This document shows, in pieces, positions 39,686 to 41,609 of a DNA stretch of 41,609 bases (its first letter is position 1; every line of letters starts with the position of its first letter). The notes beneath the pieces were generated by a model. The model was not told the DNA's origin. It made no database searches and saw nothing but the letters and a program-made list of their open reading frames with translations. The DNA is from CALEMW01 sp035447065. GTDB taxonomy: Bacteria; Krumholzibacteriota; Krumholzibacteriia; LZORAL124-64-63. The stretch is taken from positions 1 to 41,609 of the forward strand of contig DAOTGJ010000031.1 of NCBI GenBank assembly GCA_035447065.1, written 5' to 3'. The position numbers and the translations under genes are program-made.

Positions 39686-41609
39686 CCTCTCGGGCCCTCC
39701 CGTCTCACGCATCGCCCTCCTGGGCGGAGGCGACCGCGCCGCCGCGCTCCTGCGCACCATCCGCGAGCTCTGCCCCACGGGCGAACGCCTGCGCGTGATC
39801 GCCGTGTGCGACGCCGACTCCCGTTCCCCCGCCCTCGCCCTGGCCCGCGAGCACAAGGTGCCCCACGTGGGGCGCTACGCCGGCTCGGTGCTGGGGCATG
39901 ACGACGTGGACCTCATCGTGGACCTGCGCGACGTGTCCCGCCCCGGCGTGGGCGTGGCCGACCTGCTGCCTCCCGGCGTGCAGGTGCTGGGCCACGCCGG
40001 CGTGGACCTGCTGCTGAACATGCTGGAGCTCACCCGCGACAGCGACCGGGCCCGCGCCGACGGCCTGTTGGAGCTGCGCGAGACCCGCGCCCGCCTGGAC
40101 CAGTTCATGGAGCTGGCGCCGTTCTCCATCTACATGAAGGACACGGACCTGCGCTACCGGGTGATGAACCGCACGGCCCTGGAGCTGCTGGGCCTCAGCG
40201 GCGAGGACGTGCGCGGCAAGACGGACTTCGACCTCTTCCCCGCCGCCGTGGCGCGCCGCATCCACGCCCGCGAGCAGCAGGTGCTGGCCGACGGCAAGCG
40301 CGCCTCCTTCGACGGCGTGCTGCCCCTGGGCGACGACCGCCGCATGTACTTCTCGGCCACGATCTTCCCCGTGCTGCGCGAGGGCCGGCCCATCGCCGTG
40401 TTCGGCCTCATCGAGGACGTGACGGATCTGCTGGTCAGCGAGCGGCGGCTGGAGCGCGAGCAGGAGGAGCTCAAGGAGACCCGAGCCGAGCTGCGCGGCA
40501 TCCTGGAGTTCAGCCAGGACATCATCTTCACCGCGCGCCCCGACGGCCGCCTGCTCACGTACAACAAGAGCGCCGCCCAGGTCTTCGGCGAGGACCGCGA
40601 CGCGGCGGCGGACCGGCCCGTGTTCGCGGTGGCGGAGAACGCCCGCGAGTTCCACGACCGCTTCGAGACCGCCGTGCGCGACGGCACCGCCATGGCCTAC
40701 GAGATGCGCCTGCGCCGCCACGGCGGCGGCGTGCTCACGGCCAACGTGTCTCTCACGCGGGTGATCGATCCGCAAGGGCGGGCGTCGGAGGTGGTGGTCA
40801 TCGCCCGCGACATCACCGAGCGGCTGCAGCTCCAGGAGGACCTGATCCAGACGGAGCGGCTGGCGGCCATCGGCAAGATGGCGGCGGGCGTGGCCCACGA
40901 GATCAACAACCCGCTGACCATCATCGAGACCGTGGCCGGCGTGATGGAGGACCTGCTGGACGACGGCGGCGGCGGCTGCCCCGGCGAGACCGCCGCGGAG
41001 CTGCGCGAGGCCATCGCCAAGATCTACCACCACACCAAGCGCTGCACGAGCATCACGCACAACCTGCTGGGCTTCGCGCGCCGCACCACCGGCGTGAGCA
41101 GCGACGTGTCCGTGACCGAGGTGCTGGACCGCTCCCTGGAGCTGCTGCGCCCCGACGCCAACCGCATCAGCCTGCGCGTGGTGCGCCACTACGCCGCGGG
41201 CGTGCCGCGGGTGCGCACGGATCCGCAGCTGCTGGAGCAGATCTTCGTGAACCTGCTGAAGAACGCCATGGACGCCATCGAGGAGAAGAGGCCGCGGCAG
41301 GCGGTCATCGACCTGAGCGTGTCCCTGCTGGAGGACCCCGGCGACGACAGCATGCGCGTGGCCGCCACCGTGCGCGACAACGGCGTGGGCATCCCGGAGG
41401 CGGCGCTGAGCCAGGTGTTCGACCTCTTCTACACCAGCAAGCCGGCGGGCAAGGGCACGGGGCTGGGCCTGAGCATCGTCTACAACATCCTGCGCAAGCT
41501 GGGCGGCGAGGTGCGCGTGGAGAGCGAGGCCGGCAAGGGATCCAGCTTCACGGTGCTGCTGCCGCTGAGCAAGGAGGCGCCGGCCGACGGCGACGGCGGC
41601 CTGCTCTAG
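39672..41609 (+). CDS. PAS-PAS histidine kinase with N-terminal Gfo/Idh-like Rossmann domain
   Basis: A 645-residue soluble kinase; no membrane helix is visible. Residues ~12-110 (RIALLGGGDRAAALLRTI, LRVIAVCDADSRSPALALA, DDVDLIVDLRDVSRPGV) follow the nucleotide-binding pattern of Gfo/Idh/MocA oxidoreductases. PAS 1 is at about 140-265 (PFSIYMKDTDLRYRVMNR) and PAS 2 at about 270-390 (SQDIIFTARPDGRLLTYN). The H-box VAHEINNPL has His409; N-box NLLKNAMDAIEEK, G1 DNGVGIPE and G2 GKGTGLGLSIV complete the kinase core. It overlaps the response regulator gene by 14 nt, so the pair is co-expressed. The stop is the last codon of the window. Confidence 0.88.
   Translation: MSRTDLSGPPVSRIALLGGGDRAAALLRTIRELCPTGERLRVIAVCDADSRSPALALAREHKVPHVGRYAGSVLGHDDVDLIVDLRDVSRPGVGVADLLPPGVQVLGHAGVDLLLNMLELTRDSDRARADGLLELRETRARLDQFMELAPFSIYMKDTDLRYRVMNRTALELLGLSGEDVRGKTDFDLFPAAVARRIHAREQQVLADGKRASFDGVLPLGDDRRMYFSATIFPVLREGRPIAVFGLIEDVTDLLVSERRLEREQEELKETRAELRGILEFSQDIIFTARPDGRLLTYNKSAAQVFGEDRDAAADRPVFAVAENAREFHDRFETAVRDGTAMAYEMRLRRHGGGVLTANVSLTRVIDPQGRASEVVVIARDITERLQLQEDLIQTERLAAIGKMAAGVAHEINNPLTIIETVAGVMEDLLDDGGGGCPGETAAELREAIAKIYHHTKRCTSITHNLLGFARRTTGVSSDVSVTEVLDRSLELLRPDANRISLRVVRHYAAGVPRVRTDPQLLEQIFVNLLKNAMDAIEEKRPRQAVIDLSVSLLEDPGDDSMRVAATVRDNGVGIPEAALSQVFDLFYTSKPAGKGTGLGLSIVYNILRKLGGEVRVESEAGKGSSFTVLLPLSKEAPADGDGGLL

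Overview
The window is high-GC bacterial DNA with closely packed genes on both strands and no tRNA, rRNA, CRISPR array or transposase that I can see. Several exported proteins end in FlgD-like Ig domains with the 'NPFNP...WDGRD..G..V.SG.Y' signature. Together with ASPIC/FG-GAP and LVIVD-type propeller proteins, this suggests an FCB-related candidate phylum (for example Krumholzibacteriota, Eisenbacteria or Latescibacterota). That placement is an inference; no marker gene is present.

Layout. (1) 1-8408: a Nudix hydrolase; a secreted LVIVD-type protein; a methyltransferase/esterase pair; malate dehydrogenase with a clear terminator; and a large secreted M14 carboxypeptidase. (2) 8530-17399: a sugar-nucleotide block. 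A sugar-1-phosphate nucleotidyltransferase, manA and an RMD-type reductase overlap on the + strand, and gmd lies on the - strand. This is most of a GDP-D-rhamnose (GDP-6-deoxyhexose) route. Between rmd and gmd sits a - strand operon of three exported proteins: ASPIC/FG-GAP, a FlgD-tailed protein and a beta-helix protein. (3) 17589-22525: a YceI/CDGSH pair, an overlapping histidine kinase and NtrC-type regulator, and a predicted outer-membrane protein. (4) 22706-26875: a group 1 [NiFe] hydrogenase locus. hypC and a Tat-exported Rieske protein face the small subunit, large subunit and maturation protease. Both hydrogenase promoters carry the same CRP-type palindrome next to the -35 box. (5) 27246-29906: a membrane-anchored TPR protein behind a multi-hairpin leader, and glutamate dehydrogenase. 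(6) 29907-30291: an intergenic region with two long perfect hairpins. (7) 30292-33234: an ECF sigma factor translationally coupled to a membrane vWA protein, interrupted by a 100-N assembly gap. (8) 33315-41609: a PEP-synthase-like ATP-grasp protein with a NYN/OST-HTH protein that has a histone-H1-like tail; an M29 aminopeptidase with a radical SAM protein; and a response regulator overlapping a PAS histidine kinase that has an N-terminal Gfo/Idh-like Rossmann domain.

The most unusual feature is the hairpin pair at 29925-30004 and 30137-30220. The stems are perfect (30 and 32 bp) but differ in sequence. The 20-nt loops are identical in inverted orientation, so in one transcript they would be fully complementary to each other. 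I recognise no known family in it. Next in interest are the shared CRP-like operators of the hydrogenase locus, the stacked hairpins at 27071-27124, the Rossmann-PAS kinase, and the NYN/OST-HTH protein with a histone-like tail.
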